Source of the DNA: Candidatus Saccharimonadota bacterium
GTDB lineage: Bacteria; Patescibacteriota; Saccharimonadia; Saccharimonadales; Saccharimonadaceae
Direction of reading: 5' to 3'
Assembly: GCA_020428185.1 (NCBI GenBank)
Contig: JAGQNH010000021.1
Span: forward strand, 1 to 20,746
Length of the DNA stretch: 20,746 nt
The number at the start of each line of letters is the position of its first letter. The stretch's first letter is position 1. The notes under the pieces are model-generated. The model had not been told where the DNA came from and ran no database searches. It worked only from the letters and a program-made list of their open reading frames with translations. This document shows, one piece after another, positions 1 through 8,066 of the stretch. Position numbers and translations under genes: made by a program.

Positions 1-261
1 CGAGAGCTCACCGAAGCACGCCTGAAGAAGGTTGACAAACTGAAGGCGATCGCCGAGAAGCTCAACATGTCTCTCCCGGTAATGGCACTTGCCTGGTGCT
101 TGAAGAACCCGAACGTGAGCACGGTGATCCTCGGGGCGAGCAAGGAAGCGCAGTTGAAGGAGAATCTCGGGGCGGTTGAGGCGCAGGACCTCTTGACCGC
201 AGCCGTGATGGAAAAGATAGAGAAGGTACTGGACAATGCGCCGCTGCGGCCACAGTGGTGA
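1..261 (+). CDS. Aldo/keto reductase, C-terminal fragment
   Basis: The frame is open from the first base, so this is the last 86 residues of a longer protein. It shows the end of an aldo/keto reductase barrel: a stretch reading MALAWCLKNPNVSTVILGAS, followed by QLKENLGA. This is the NADP(H)-phosphate-binding strand and helix seen in the AKR6 / potassium-channel beta-subunit-like branch. Such enzymes are cytosolic NADPH-dependent carbonyl reductases; the substrate cannot be told from this piece. It converges on the next gene (35 bases between stop codons). GC is clearly higher than in the region right of 1380, and with its neighbour it looks like Bacteroidota DNA, so it probably does not belong to the organism of the main segment. 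Family assignment is secure; finer assignment is not. Confidence 0.85.
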   Translation, partial: RELTEARLKKVDKLKAIAEKLNMSLPVMALAWCLKNPNVSTVILGASKEAQLKENLGAVEAQDLLTAAVMEKIEKVLDNAPLRPQW

Positions 262-296
262 TCAGTGGTCGTTCAGGGAGGCGAATGATCGGTTTC

Positions 297-1357
297 CTAT
301 GTTCCGCTTTTCACGAAGTCATAGGTCTGTACCGACCCCGCGGAAACGACGCGTACCTTGTACGGGCCCGGCACAAGGTCCTGGACAGGAATGGTCATCG
401 CGCCGCTCGTCGTGCTGCTCATGGAATACACCATCCGACCGCTCGCATCCAACACCTGAACGTGGGCGGCTGCTGGTACAAGGGGTAGTGTGATCAGGTC
501 CTTGGTCGGGTTCGGGTAAGGAGCGGTTACCGCCTCCGGACGCTCTTGGATCCCAACGTTCCCACCTGTCAGGTCCAGGTCATCGACGTACAATACGGAG
601 CCCGGGTTCTGACCAGAGGAGATGACGATGAGCATGGTGTCCGGCTCTGCGAAGAGAAAGGTCGGTGAAGCAAAGGGGGTCCACCCGAAGCTTGCTGATG
701 TGACCTCGAAAGAGGCACTTCCAATGATCACGCCTTCACTCTTGAACACGACGCCGATCCGGGCCGTGTCCGAACCGCTGGGTTGATATTGATAGGCCCC
801 CACGAATTGTCCGGGGATGCTGGCATAGGGCGCCCCGCCAGAGTTGAAGTCCAGGACATTACCATTCGTAAGGAGGCCCGGAAGCGTATCGCCCTCTACT
901 GCAAAGGTTTCAATGCGTGCAGAGTATATCCCGGAATTGGCCGTATTGCTTTTCGTAACAGGTTGCAGACCAAAAGGCGAGGTAAGGCTGTTCCACGTGT
1001 TCCACAGGTCCGGATCCTCAATGGTGAGGTCGGACCATTCCTCAAAGTCGTGGTTCGGCAGTAGGTCCGGTACAGGCGCTGTAGGGCTGATCAACCGGAC
1101 GTCGTCCACCTCCAACCAAGAGCCGCTGGCCATGTTCATCTCATTGAACGGGTCCGAACTTGCGAAGGCCACGGTCACGCTATCCACATTCGTGAAGATC
1201 CCCGGGAGGGTCAAGGTGACTTCTTCCCAATCTGGTCGTGCCCCTCCGAAACGCCATTCTTCAGCAGCAACGACGAAGCCTTCGGACCATATCGCGAGCA
1301 GAGCGAGTGCTGAATCGTTCCCGACCAGTTCATGCCGGATCCAGCACTGCATTGCAC
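297..1357 (-). CDS. T9SS type A sorting-domain protein, 5'-truncated
   Basis: About 350 residues are readable, ending at a TAG at 297-299. The last ~75 residues form a type IX secretion C-terminal sorting domain: an APYPNPTKD start, a VQVLDASGRMVYS strand, an IPVQDLVPGPYKVRV strand and a terminal YDFVK. In the family this domain directs export across the outer membrane and is removed on secretion. Upstream are two beta-sandwich-like modules, each ending in a DDVRL or DDLDL type motif, resembling carbohydrate-binding or adhesion modules. T9SS is confined to Bacteroidota (Fibrobacteres-Chlorobi-Bacteroidetes group), so this gene is foreign to the Saccharibacteria-like remainder. The frame can be read to an ATG at 1412, but those first residues overlap the sigma-factor gene on the same strand in another frame. 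The true N-terminus is missing at the junction near 1360. Confidence 0.8.
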
Positions 1358-1385
1358 GGACGTCCGTCGTCAAGGCCGTACGATA
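1350..1385. other. Probable chimeric contig junction
   Basis: Left of here the DNA is GC-rich and Bacteroidota-like; right of here it is AT-richer and Saccharibacteria-like. Two genes on the same strand but in different frames both break here. The sigma factor is normal up to region 4.1 (ending GLDDGRP, codons down to 1357) and then reads into unrelated residues and a stop at 1330. The T9SS-sorted protein loses its N-terminus here. No transposase, tRNA, direct repeat or integrase is visible at the boundary. Confidence 0.7.
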
Positions 1386-2214
1386 ATTCGACCACACGCC
1401 TTTCTCGTTCACTCAATCGAGACATTATTTCATGAAGATCTTTCCTCAAATTTTCGATCTCCAAACCTTGTTGTGCCTCATTGGCGGTATACGAGTCGGG
1501 AATAATATCGCCCATTTCATTCGTCGAATCTTCACCACCAACTACAATATTTAAGCTTAGTGTGCTTTTTGAATAACCCGTATACTTCTCAATGTCAGCA
1601 ACTGTCATGCCCGCAGCATCTGCAAGCTCTTCATCCGTCACGCACCTTCCTAGTTCCGTTTCTAATTCGCCCTTAACCTTCGAGAGGGTGTTCACTTTTG
1701 CGACGACAGGGGTGGGTAGACGTACCAATCGAGCCTTATTGGCAATACCGCGACAAATCGCTTGTCGTATCCAGAAATTAGCGTATGTACTAAATTTATA
1801 CCCTCGTTTGTAATCAAACTTTTCTACAGCTGTAATCAGACCTATATTTCCATCCTGTATCAAATCAAGATATGGGACACTACCGCCCCTATACCCCTTC
1901 GCCTGTGCCGCTACAAGACGCAAATTTGCCTCAATCATACTATTTTTTGCAATTTCGCCACGCTTCTTCAGCTGGAGATAATCTTCTCGTGTTTCATCGC
2001 CTATAGTGTTGTCGTCAATTTCTGATTTTTCCAACAAAAAATCCGCATATAGCCCAGCTTCTATATCCTTGGACAGCTCTACTTCCTGCTCTGCATTTAG
2101 TAGCGCTATTTTGGCTATCGCAGACAAATACTCTCCCGTACTATCGACATAGTAATTTGACTCGTCACTTTCTACAGCAGAATTCTCGTCGGTAGAATTG
2201 TATATTTCGTTCAT
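1357..2214 (-). CDS. Alternative sigma-70 family factor (sigma C), truncated
   Basis: Sigma-70 family RNA polymerase sigma factor, cytoplasmic. About 286 native residues are present. An acidic N-terminus is followed by region 1.2 (GEYLSAIAKIALLNAEQEVEL), region 2 (EANLRLVAAQAKGYRG, LDLIQDGNIGLITAVEKFDYKRGYKFSTYA, NFWIRQAICRGIA), region 3 (VTDEELADAAGM) and region 4.1 (LSERERRVVELSYGLDDGRP). The region 4.2 helix-turn-helix is absent because the sequence changes at about 1357. The frame continues only into foreign residues to a stop at 1330. In the -10 recognition helix the usual WWIRQAIT reads FWIRQAIC, so most contacts remain. ATG at 2214 has AGGG four bases upstream and lies six bases after the preceding sigma gene, implying one operon of two sigma paralogues. 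Family certain; promoter specificity unknown. Confidence 0.85.
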
Positions 2215-2220
2215 ATAACC

Positions 2221-3234
2221 CTACGAGATATCTTCTAAAAGCTGCTTATAGCGCACCGCCTTATTGGATTGTCCTACATTCTCTCTAATTTTTTTCAATG
2301 CAGTATTTGCTATGCGTGATGCGTGATGATTTGAAATGGAATGAATTTTTGCGATATGCTCGAACGGCTGGTCTTCTGCAAACCTCAACCAAAGTATTTC
2401 TTTTTCTGTGTCGTTCAACCCGCTGTCATCACATATTTCACCTACAATTTCTCGTTTATTGAAATCGTCTATCTTGCCGATGATCTTCTCGTCAAAATCA
2501 GAATTTACAGTGTCTTTTATATAGTTTTCAAGCTCAGGATTATCATCAACGCCATTGTCATAGTCATAATTAAGACTCATAGTTTCTATTTCGATGCTTC
2601 TCAAATCCTCAACAGCCTCCTCTGACATATTCATTGCATCTGCCAACTCAGCAGTAGACATTTTTTTACCGGTTATCCCAAAGTAGTATTCTTCTTTCTG
2701 CCGAAGAGACTTTAATGTAATGCTCAAATCTCTTGGGATACGAATTGTACGAGAATAATTATGCACTGCTTTTGCGACATCGGCACGAATTCGCCTTGTG
2801 GCATATGTGCTAAAGGAAGCCGAAGTAGGACTACTCGGGTTAAATAACTCCGCAGCACGCATGAGCGCTATATTTCCCTCCTGAATCAAATCCTCTTCAT
2901 CAACTCCCTGAGATTTATTTATTCGCGCCCACTTAAATACAAGTCCGGTATTTGCCACCACAATACTATTGCGTGCCTCCATACCCTTTTTTACAGTGCA
3001 TAGCAACTCATCACGTTCGTTTCGAGATAATTCAGCATCAGAATCAAGCTGCTTCTGAGCACCTAATCCTGCTTGTAGATCTTCTACATGGGACAACATA
3101 GTATCATTATCAATTCTCTTGTGCTTTTTTGTATCATGACGATATAGTCCAAAAATATCATCACCCAAAAATATACCTTCATGACTAGGTGGGCATGTAG
3201 GAAATGATTCTGAGTGAGGATTTTTCGCTGTCAT
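2221..3234 (-). CDS. Divergent alternative sigma-70 family factor (sigma B)
   Basis: A 337-residue sigma-70 family protein. Region 2 is recognisable (DEEDLIQEGNIALMRAAELF, then ASFSTYATRRIRADVAKAV and RTIRIPRDL). Region 3 is ITGKKMSTAELADAMNMSEE and region 4 is LNDTEKEILWLRFAEDQ plus a helix-turn-helix HIAKIHSISNHHASRIA. The N-terminal ~60 residues match nothing I know. The two Trp that open the -10 element in housekeeping sigma are both Arg, and the Gln and Thr that read it (Q437, T440 in E. coli numbering) are both Ala. It therefore probably recognises a different -10 element or melts DNA poorly. A TTG at 3237 is possible, but ATG at 3234 is preferred because GGAG sits six bases before it. 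It is followed after six bases by a second sigma gene. Confidence 0.85.
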   Translation of the reverse strand: MTAKNPHSESFPTCPPSHEGIFLGDDIFGLYRHDTKKHKRIDNDTMLSHVEDLQAGLGAQKQLDSDAELSRNERDELLCTVKKGMEARNSIVVANTGLVFKWARINKSQGVDEEDLIQEGNIALMRAAELFNPSSPTSASFSTYATRRIRADVAKAVHNYSRTIRIPRDLSITLKSLRQKEEYYFGITGKKMSTAELADAMNMSEEAVEDLRSIEIETMSLNYDYDNGVDDNPELENYIKDTVNSDFDEKIIGKIDDFNKREIVGEICDDSGLNDTEKEILWLRFAEDQPFEHIAKIHSISNHHASRIANTALKKIRENVGQSNKAVRYKQLLEDIS

Positions 3235-3269
3235 CAAGTACTCCGAGAAAACTCTATAATTTTGTGATT

Positions 3270-3298
3270 ACATTACATATTTTTTTCATTTTTGTCAA
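3270..3298 (-). promoter_or_regulatory. Promoter of the tandem sigma genes
   Basis: On the minus strand a perfect -35 TTGACA (3293-3298) is followed by a 17-base spacer and a weak -10 TAATGT (3270-3275). The A/T-rich spacer contains a run of seven A. It would start transcription near 3263, giving a ~28-base leader with the GGAG ribosome binding site. The -35 and spacing support it; the -10 is poor. Confidence 0.5.
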
Positions 3299-3382
3299 TA
3301 TACTTAAATACTATATGCACACATAGCACTATCACCACACAATGCATACAAAATAATTATGCTTTTAGCTCGTCTTTTCTGA

Positions 3383-3388
3383 TACAAT
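3383..3388 (+). promoter_or_regulatory. Extended -10 box of P-loop kinase gene (leaderless)
   Basis: The sequence TGATACAAT is an extended -10 element (TGn plus TACAAT). The second in-frame ATG (3396) lies seven bases downstream, about where transcription should start. The first ATG (3390) would lie upstream of the transcript start. This favours the 3396 start and a leaderless mRNA. Confidence 0.5.
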
Positions 3389-3395
3389 AATGGTA

Positions 3396-3959
3396 ATGTC
3401 TGAGCAAAATGCAAAAATCATTGCCTTTGTTGGTCTCGATGGCTCCGGAAAATCCGCTGCCACAAATTATGTTATAGAGCGCGGATACCCAAAAGTGCAT
3501 TTTGGTAGCATCATAAAAAAAGCCCTCGATGACGAAGGTTTGGAATTTACACTCGAAAATGAGCGTGCAATGCGCGAAAAACTTCGCCAAAATGGCCAAG
3601 ATCTTGTAGTTAATCGAGTTGTAGAGCAAATCAGAAACCTTATCGATGCTGGTCAGCGTCGTATTGTTGTAGATGGAATGGGCAGCTGGAATGCATACAG
3701 AACACTCAAGCATGAGTTTCCTGGTGAGCTCGTCACTGTTGCACTAACTCCATTTCGATCTATTCGATTGCGTCGGCTCGAAAATCGCAACGAACGCCCC
3801 CTATCCGAGCACGATGCCTATGAGCGTGACTTTGATGAAATTGAAAACCTTGGCAAAGGTGGAGTTATTGCAATCGCCGACTACTCCATCCTGAATAACA
3901 GCAGCCAAGAACAATTACATATGCAGATAGACGAATTGATGCGCTTTATCGATTTCTAA
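3396..3959 (+). CDS. P-loop nucleotide/CoA kinase-like AAA protein
   Basis: A 187-residue P-loop protein (189 from the upstream ATG at 3390). Walker A is FVGLDGSGKS near the N-terminus. A strand ending RRIVVDGMGSW occupies the Walker B position, followed by LTPFRSIRLRRLENR, which resembles the lid/arginine region of dephospho-CoA kinases and nucleoside-monophosphate kinases. The C-terminal part, with RDFDEIENLGKGGVIAIADY, recalls the archaeal UPF0200 dephospho-CoA-kinase-like family. It probably phosphorylates a small molecule in the cytoplasm; the substrate is unknown. It runs opposite to the neighbouring genes and converges on another P-loop kinase-like gene, their stop codons overlapping in the four bases CTAA (3956-3959). 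Confidence 0.7.
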   Translation: MSEQNAKIIAFVGLDGSGKSAATNYVIERGYPKVHFGSIIKKALDDEGLEFTLENERAMREKLRQNGQDLVVNRVVEQIRNLIDAGQRRIVVDGMGSWNAYRTLKHEFPGELVTVALTPFRSIRLRRLENRNERPLSEHDAYERDFDEIENLGKGGVIAIADYSILNNSSQEQLHMQIDELMRFIDF

Positions 3960-4543
3960 AGCTCAAATCTATCAACCAAATGGTTCCTGTACGATTCGAG
4001 GTCCTGGAAATCATTTTCTACGAATATATCCGCAATCTCATGCACCGCTTTCATATTCAATGATCCAACTGGTGCATCAATCGGTGGATGCATCTCGCGG
4101 TATTCCTCTCTTTGAAAATCCTCAAATGAAATACTATCTTCAGATCTCCCCCTATTAGCAGACTGTAGACGATCATACCGAAGACGTTGATCAGCATCAA
4201 CCCATACAACAACACCTCCATGCGCATGCACATGATAGGCCTCGTCAGGATGACGTAAGCTCACTAGAGCAAGCCCTTTATACGTCTTCCGATCGCCCTC
4301 AAAATACGCATCTATAGCACGCTTAAACATTACACCGTTATCCCCAGAATCGACTCGCCACTTTGCGCTTAACAGTGCTTGGTTTTCCCTATTAACCTCC
4401 TGATTAGTCCGAAGAAGTTCATCCCTCAGTAATTCACTCACGCTATGGAAGCTATACGCGCATCGCTCAGCCAGCAATTTACCTAACTCATCCTTACCCG
4501 CACCATTAGTGCCAGAGATACCGACAATCTCCGGTAATTTCAT
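3956..4543 (-). CDS. P-loop kinase-like protein (dNMP/dephospho-CoA kinase-like)
   Basis: 195 residues with an N-terminal Walker A, GISGTNGAGKDELGKLLAER. The GKD ending of the loop is typical of dephospho-CoA kinase and phage-type deoxynucleoside monophosphate kinase folds. A later VVVWVDADQRLRYDRLQSANRGRSED segment looks like the strand plus lid with arginines. Its ATG overlaps the rpoD stop by one base (TAATG), so translation is coupled and it is the third gene of the dnaG-rpoD operon. At its 3' end it overlaps the convergent P-loop gene. The operon position hints at a link to nucleotide supply or DNA replication, but this is inference. Family level is reasonably sure; substrate is not. Confidence 0.7.
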   Translation of the reverse strand: MKLPEIVGISGTNGAGKDELGKLLAERCAYSFHSVSELLRDELLRTNQEVNRENQALLSAKWRVDSGDNGVMFKRAIDAYFEGDRKTYKGLALVSLRHPDEAYHVHAHGGVVVWVDADQRLRYDRLQSANRGRSEDSISFEDFQREEYREMHPPIDAPVGSLNMKAVHEIADIFVENDFQDLESYRNHLVDRFEL

Positions 4544-5550
4544 TAGCCTAGATACTCGTGAAGTTTCTTTGCGTCTTTGTGCTTGCGAAGTTTTGCAAGC
4601 GCCTTAGCCTCAATTTGTCGAATACGCTCACGTGTCACCGCAAACTCTTGACCAACCTCTTCGAGTGTATGGCTTTTGCCATTTTCCAAACCAAAACGCA
4701 TTTTGATAATTTTTTGCTCACGATCAGAAAGTGTCGACAATACTGCCTGCACTTGCTCCTTAAGGAGTTGCTCTGTGGCAGAATCTTGTGGCGTCTTGCC
4801 ATCTTCATCTTCGATAAAATCACCAAGGACACTATCCTCATCTTCACCATCACGTCCAACACCAGCATCAAGCGATGTGATATCTTGCTTGATTTTAATT
4901 ACATACTCTACCTTTTCGGGTTCCATCTCTAACTCTTTGGCTAGCTCTTCAATAGTTGGCTCTCGGTTTAACTCTTGTGTCATACGACGCTGCGTACGTA
5001 GCAATTTATTGATTGTCTCAACCATGTGGACAGGAATACGGATTGTTCGAGCTTGATCGGCAATAGCACGCGTGATGGCTTGTCGAATCCACCATGTCGC
5101 GTATGTACTAAATTTAAATCCTTTGTCTGGATCAAACTTCTCAACAGCGCGCAATAGACCAGTATTGCCCTCTTGAATAAGGTCCAGGAAATCCAGACCA
5201 CGACCGCTATATCGCTTCGCAATAGACACTACAAGACGCATATTTGCTTCGGCCATTTTGTCCTTCGCACGCTTATCTCCAGCAACAACCTTTTGCGCTA
5301 GCTCAAGCTCCTCTTCCGAATTCAATAGAGGAATTTTGCCGATTTCTCGAAGATACAATCGAACACTATCATCACTGATATCATCAAGATACTGACTATT
5401 GTTGAGGGATTCGTCATCAATCTCTTCTTCATCAACCAAATCATCGAGCACCGGCTCTTCAATATCATTCAGGTCATTTGATGCAACAGTATTGTCGTCA
5501 GATGATTGGTCGTCAACTAGGTGCATATCGTCGTCATTGTTTTCGGGCAT
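4543..5550 (-). CDS. rpoD: Housekeeping RNA polymerase sigma factor RpoD
   Basis: Primary sigma-70 factor, 335 residues: a short form lacking the long region 1.1 and carrying a ~55-residue Asp/Glu-rich N-terminus instead. Visible: region 1.2 ([21 protein letters not shown]), region 2 ([61 protein letters not shown]), region 3 ([17 protein letters not shown]) and region 4 ([17 protein letters not shown], then the helix-turn-helix [20 protein letters not shown]). All -10-reading residues (WW, Q, T) are intact, unlike the two other sigma genes nearby. The ATG overlaps the dnaG stop (TAATG). Its Shine-Dalgarno AAGGAG lies inside the last dnaG codons, so the two are translationally coupled. dnaG-rpoD is the core of the classical macromolecular synthesis operon. 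Confidence 0.97.
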   Translation of the reverse strand: MPENNDDDMHLVDDQSSDDNTVASNDLNDIEEPVLDDLVDEEEIDDESLNNSQYLDDISDDSVRLYLREIGKIPLLNSEEELELAQKVVAGDKRAKDKMAEANMRLVVSIAKRYSGRGLDFLDLIQEGNTGLLRAVEKFDPDKGFKFSTYATWWIRQAITRAIADQARTIRIPVHMVETINKLLRTQRRMTQELNREPTIEELAKELEMEPEKVEYVIKIKQDITSLDAGVGRDGEDEDSVLGDFIEDEDGKTPQDSATEQLLKEQVQAVLSTLSDREQKIIKMRFGLENGKSHTLEEVGQEFAVTRERIRQIEAKALAKLRKHKDAKKLHEYLG

Positions 5551-7298
5551 TATCTTTCTCCTTTTATAAGCATGCTTAGTTGTCGCAAATATTCTGCAGC
5601 AGCCTCACTGTCTCCACGTTCCCGTGCCGCTGCCTCATTTTGTAATAATTCTTCTTTTTTTGCCTTTTGATAGTTCGTTTGTAACGATCGTAGAACTTCG
5701 GTTGCAGTTGAGACTCTATTCTCCACATTCCAATCCACATTATCTACGTCGGGATGTAATAATAACATCGTAACATATTTCTCATACTCCAACAAATTTT
5801 GTGGTATTGATTCAATTTTTTCGCCTCTGTTTTTTGCTATGTATGCACCGACACCCTGGCGATCCTTGCCGCGAAATATTACAGGATTCACACCTTCAAA
5901 CAACTCCTGAATACGCACATCTACCAACGCAACAGCCAGAAGTGAATCCTGAATCTTATCTGGCTCTTCATGTTTTTCTTCAGTGACATCATGAGGCTTC
6001 TTTATAGTCTTTGGTATTTTCGGTGCACTATCAGCCGATACGGACATTTTTCGCATCAATGCATCACGAGTTGTATCTGTCATTTTGGCAATTTTAGTCA
6101 GATAATGATCCTGCTCTACTGGGTCACCGAGTGTACGGATAACACTTAAAGCGGCTGTTGAAAATAATCGCTTGCCTGCCGCTGACTCCAAATCTTCACG
6201 CTTGGCAAATTGCTCAATAACCCAATCAACAGCAGGCTTTGCGTTATCGATTGCCAACTGCCACAATGCCGGATCTTTTTGAATGAGCTCATCAGGATCC
6301 TTGGCATTATCCGGTAATCCAATGATCGATAGTTCAACACCGACAGATTGTGCAATTGGTATCGCTCTCTCTGTCGCCGCAACTCCGGCTTTATCGCCAT
6401 CAAATGCTAAGCGTACATTAGATGTTAACCGACTGATTGCCCGTAAATGATGCTCAGTCATCGCTGTCCCTGCCGTTGCAACGACAGGACAAACTCCAGC
6501 CTGATGGCTACTGACGACATCGAGGTTACCTTCTACGACTACAGCGTAGTCAGCTTTACGCATCGACTCCTTTGCCTGCGAGAAACCAAATACATGCCTA
6601 CTCTTATCGTACAAAAGAGTCTGGGGTGTATTGAGGTATTTAGGTGCTGATGGGTCGTCTGAGATGATACGCCCAGTAAAACCTATCACCACTCCAGTAC
6701 TATCCATCAAGGGAATCATCATACGCCCTCTAAACAAATCACCTCCAAATCGATTTGTAAGCCCAGCGTCCTTTATCTCCTGTGGCGAGAAGCCTTTCTT
6801 CTTCAAAAAACCTGTTAGCGCCTCACCACTATCAGGTGCATAGCCAATTTTAAAATCCTGAACAACTTTTTTATTAAGTCCACGTCGCTTGAAAATATAC
6901 TGCTGTGCGTGTTCGTTGCGCAATAAGCTTTGCTGGTAGTACGCCGCCGCTAATTCATTGGCGGCAATCAGTCGCTTTTTCTTTTTTGCCAAATCCTGTG
7001 ACCCGCTACTTTGATACAAAGATAAATCGACTCCTGCTCGTCGTGCTAGTAGTTCAAGCGCCTGACGAAAATCCATTCCCTCGACTTCCATGACAAAACT
7101 AAATACATCACCACCCTTACCCGAACTAAAATCATGCCAAATATGTTTATCTGGACTCACGTAAAAACTAGGAGTCTTTTCACCGCTAAACGGACTAAGA
7201 CCCTTAAAATTCCGACCCGCGCGCTTTAATTGGACGTACTCTCCGATAACGTCCTCAATGTTAAGCCGCGCTCGCACCTCCTCTTTGGCCTCTTGCAT
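5550..7298 (-). CDS. dnaG: DNA primase DnaG, zinc-ligand-less
   Basis: Replicative primase, which makes RNA primers for lagging-strand synthesis with the DnaB helicase. 582 residues from ATG 7298; 588 from ATG 7316. The N-terminal domain ([31 protein letters not shown]) aligns with the zinc-binding domain, but all four usual ligands are gone (C40, H43, C61, C64 in E. coli become Ser, Ser, Asp, Ser). The RNA-polymerase domain is intact: [12 protein letters not shown], the TOPRIM glutamate in [10 protein letters not shown], and the metal-binding AFDGDKAG. The C-terminal ~150 residues are divergent, as usual for the helicase-interacting domain. The 7298 start is preferred because a TATACT -10 box lies six bases upstream and the shorter N-terminus matches the family. 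It heads an operon with rpoD and a P-loop kinase. Confidence 0.95.
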   Translation of the reverse strand: MQEAKEEVRARLNIEDVIGEYVQLKRAGRNFKGLSPFSGEKTPSFYVSPDKHIWHDFSSGKGGDVFSFVMEVEGMDFRQALELLARRAGVDLSLYQSSGSQDLAKKKKRLIAANELAAAYYQQSLLRNEHAQQYIFKRRGLNKKVVQDFKIGYAPDSGEALTGFLKKKGFSPQEIKDAGLTNRFGGDLFRGRMMIPLMDSTGVVIGFTGRIISDDPSAPKYLNTPQTLLYDKSRHVFGFSQAKESMRKADYAVVVEGNLDVVSSHQAGVCPVVATAGTAMTEHHLRAISRLTSNVRLAFDGDKAGVAATERAIPIAQSVGVELSIIGLPDNAKDPDELIQKDPALWQLAIDNAKPAVDWVIEQFAKREDLESAAGKRLFSTAALSVIRTLGDPVEQDHYLTKIAKMTDTTRDALMRKMSVSADSAPKIPKTIKKPHDVTEEKHEEPDKIQDSLLAVALVDVRIQELFEGVNPVIFRGKDRQGVGAYIAKNRGEKIESIPQNLLEYEKYVTMLLLHPDVDNVDWNVENRVSTATEVLRSLQTNYQKAKKEELLQNEAAARERGDSEAAAEYLRQLSMLIKGER

Positions 7299-7304
7299 GC
7301 TACT

Positions 7305-7310
7305 AGTATA
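7305..7310 (-). promoter_or_regulatory. -10 box of dnaG operon (leaderless)
   Basis: TATACT on the minus strand, followed by AGTAGC and then the ATG at 7298. No Shine-Dalgarno fits in between, and no good -35 is visible 17 bases upstream. The arrangement matches the -10 boxes of orn and argS in this window and suggests transcription begins at or next to the start codon. Confidence 0.5.
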
Positions 7311-7357
7311 TGGCAATTACCACTCACTAGATAGTGGAAAATAGTATCCTCTTATGG

Positions 7358-7363
7358 TTAAAT
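7358..7363 (+). promoter_or_regulatory. Extended -10 box before the 231-residue protein gene
   Basis: TGGTTAAAT (TGn plus TTAAAT) ends seven bases before the ATG at 7371. No Shine-Dalgarno is present. A leaderless transcript is the simplest reading; the hexamer itself is a weak match. Confidence 0.35.
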
Positions 7364-7370
7364 AGCTTTA

Positions 7371-8066
7371 ATGGACCCGTATCAACAACAAAATCCAAAT
7401 CAACAGCCGCTGGAACAACCACAGCCAGTCGCTCCTCAGCCGCCAACAAATTACGGAGCCCCACAGCCTCCCGCATATGACCCCAATTACCTTGACACCA
7501 TTGCACCACCCCCTCCTCGACCATCATTTTTTAGTGGCAGCTTCGGAAAAATATTCTTCATCCTATTGGGCGTATTTGTCTTTGCGGTAAGCCTAATTAT
7601 TGCTTTTAGCGGCAAAGATAACACCGCAGATCTACAGCTACTTTCGACTCGAATCGAAAACCTATCACTAGTATCCAAGTCTGCTCATCCGAAGCTAAAA
7701 AGTAACAATCTGTCTACGGCTGACAGTATCTTCCAAGCCTGGATAGTCAATAGTAGTCGACAAGCCAAAGATCTACTCGACAAAGCAGGCGTTAAAAAAT
7801 CACAGTATGCAAAAACTATGGTCGCGAGCGAAAAAGCAATCGCTGAAGAGCTTGATCAAAAATTTACCGATGCCCGTCTCAATGCCATGCTTGATCGTGT
7901 ATACGCAAATACTATGTCCACCGAAACTGCCAAATTAATTGCTTTATTCAATACAATGGCAAAAACGAGCAAATCACCAGTCATACGAGAATATGCGAAA
8001 TCGACAAGCGCAGACCTAGTGCCTATACAAAAAAGCTTCGCAGACTACGTCGACGACGGCAACTAA
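7371..8066 (+). CDS. Pro/Gln-rich membrane-anchored protein, function unknown
   Basis: 231 residues, no family recognised. Residues 1-52 are very rich in Pro and Gln (for example QPQPVAPQPP) and likely disordered. A single hydrophobic helix spans about residues 61-79 (FFILLGVFVFAVSLIIAF). The remaining ~150 residues are predicted mostly helical, with no cysteines and many Lys, Asp and Ser. By charge this is most simply a single-pass protein with the Pro-rich tail inside and the helical domain outside, though topology is not certain. Pro-rich cytoplasmic tails ahead of one membrane helix are common among uncharacterised Saccharibacteria proteins. It starts seven bases after an extended -10-like sequence. 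Its stop overlaps that of the convergent mmcQ-like gene in CTAA. Confidence 0.7.
   Translation: MDPYQQQNPNQQPLEQPQPVAPQPPTNYGAPQPPAYDPNYLDTIAPPPPRPSFFSGSFGKIFFILLGVFVFAVSLIIAFSGKDNTADLQLLSTRIENLSLVSKSAHPKLKSNNLSTADSIFQAWIVNSSRQAKDLLDKAGVKKSQYAKTMVASEKAIAEELDQKFTDARLNAMLDRVYANTMSTETAKLIALFNTMAKTSKSPVIREYAKSTSADLVPIQKSFADYVDDGN

Noticed and set aside
4558..4932. Plus-strand frames opposite rpoD (also opposite argS, pyrG, nrdA)
   Set aside because: Antisense shadows of well-conserved genes with implausible composition.
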